From positions 1 to 33,667 of the forward strand of contig DXDE01000141.1 in NCBI GenBank assembly GCA_019115615.1: a DNA stretch of 33,667 nucleotides. The letters are read 5' to 3'. Under the pieces are notes generated by a model. It searched no databases, was not told where the DNA came from, and saw only the letters and a list, made by a program, of their open reading frames with translations. Positions within the stretch are counted from its first letter, which is position 1. Each line of letters begins with the position of its first letter. Positions 33,468 to 33,667 of the stretch are shown here, in pieces. This DNA comes from Candidatus Agathobaculum merdavium. GTDB taxonomy: Bacteria; Bacillota; Clostridia; Oscillospirales; Butyricicoccaceae. Made by a program: the position numbers and the translations under genes.

Positions 33468-33625
33468 GAAACATCCAGCATGCTGGATGTTTCATCAAAA
33501 GCGCGAGCTCTGCCCGTGCTTTTGATACCTCGACTCAGCCGCCTTGGGCGGCGTCATTCGGGTATCGAAAACCGGTTTCTCCGGAACCGGTTTTCGTATA
33601 TAGGGGGCTTATGAAGCCCCCTATA
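33468..33625. repeat. Array of five abutting hairpins between ilvC and ilvD
   Basis: Five inverted repeats tile the gap with almost no spacing. 33468-33493 is a perfect 26-base palindrome. 33494-33526 has a 12-pair stem with one G-T pair. 33524-33566 has a 6-bp outer stem and a nested 6-bp GCCGCC stem. 33566-33596 has a 12-bp perfect stem. 33599-33625 has a 12-bp perfect stem with loop ATG. The last is followed by TTTTTT on the plus strand only. No open frame or known RNA motif (T-box, tRNA) was seen in it. Confidence 0.75.
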
Positions 33626-33631
33626 AGTTTT

Positions 33632-33667
33632 TTACTTCTTCAGCCAGCTCATCATGCCGCGCAGCTT
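33632..33667 (-). CDS. ilvC: Ketol-acid reductoisomerase IlvC, last 11 codons (cut by window edge)
   Basis: The minus strand reads KLRGMMSWLKK then TAA at the window edge. This matches the usual C-terminal end of IlvC, and ilvC next to ilvD is a common arrangement. Only this fragment is visible, so the call rests on a short match plus context. Confidence 0.7.
   Translation of the reverse strand, partial: KLRGMMSWLKK

Noticed and set aside
33376..33498. Upstream extension of ilvD to 33498
   Set aside because: The added residues have no family match and run through hairpins. The GTG at 33375 has a strong ribosome site and gives the family N-terminus.

Overview
The window looks like the chromosome of a G+C-rich, endospore-forming Firmicute, probably a gut clostridium of the order Oscillospirales. 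This rests on gene content and order: a Gram-positive mraZ-rsmH-ftsL-PBP-murE-murF-mraY cluster, a meso-DAP-type MurE, the sporulation genes yqfC, yqfD and ylbJ, an HPr-family protein with Ser46, and formate-tetrahydrofolate ligase. The genus is not resolved. No rRNA, tRNA, CRISPR array or insertion sequence was seen. Most genes are on the minus strand.

Layout. (1) 1-8200, minus: the dcw cell-wall and division operon from mraZ to a truncated mraY, driven by a good sigma-A promoter followed at once by a 10-bp-phased MraZ operator. (2) 8200-8512: a control region with two perfect DnaA boxes and a second, oppositely oriented phased GTGGG array. (3) 8513-11840, minus: uvrC, rsmD, coaD and a coiled-coil gene. 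(4) 11919-12182: an HPr-family gene whose catalytic histidine is a tyrosine. (5) 12387-19979, minus: yqfC-yqfD-phoH-ybeY-dgkA-era-recO-mutS2, tightly packed and starting at a sigma-E-like promoter. (6) 20070-22867, plus: ylbJ, a 79-residue four-cysteine protein and a D,D-carboxypeptidase. (7) 22969-25600, minus: a lower-GC MATE transporter behind a terminator-like leader, and rodA. (8) 25769-27439, plus: fhs, divergent from rodA. (9) 27491-28991, minus: an ECF sigma factor and a DUF4179-type membrane protein, a likely sigma/anti-sigma pair. (10) 29223-30877, plus: an Lrp/AsnC regulator and an aminotransferase. (11) 30933-33667, minus: pyrE (apparently frameshifted near its start), ilvD and the last codons of ilvC, with a striking run of abutting hairpins between ilvC and ilvD.

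The genes serve peptidoglycan precursor synthesis and septation, sporulation, DNA repair, ribosome and RNA maturation, coenzyme A and one-carbon metabolism, and pyrimidine and branched-chain amino acid synthesis. The coding content is mostly ordinary housekeeping. The unusual signals are regulatory or structural: the MraZ/DnaA region, the ilvC-ilvD hairpin array, the MATE leader, the Tyr15 HPr and the pyrE frameshift.
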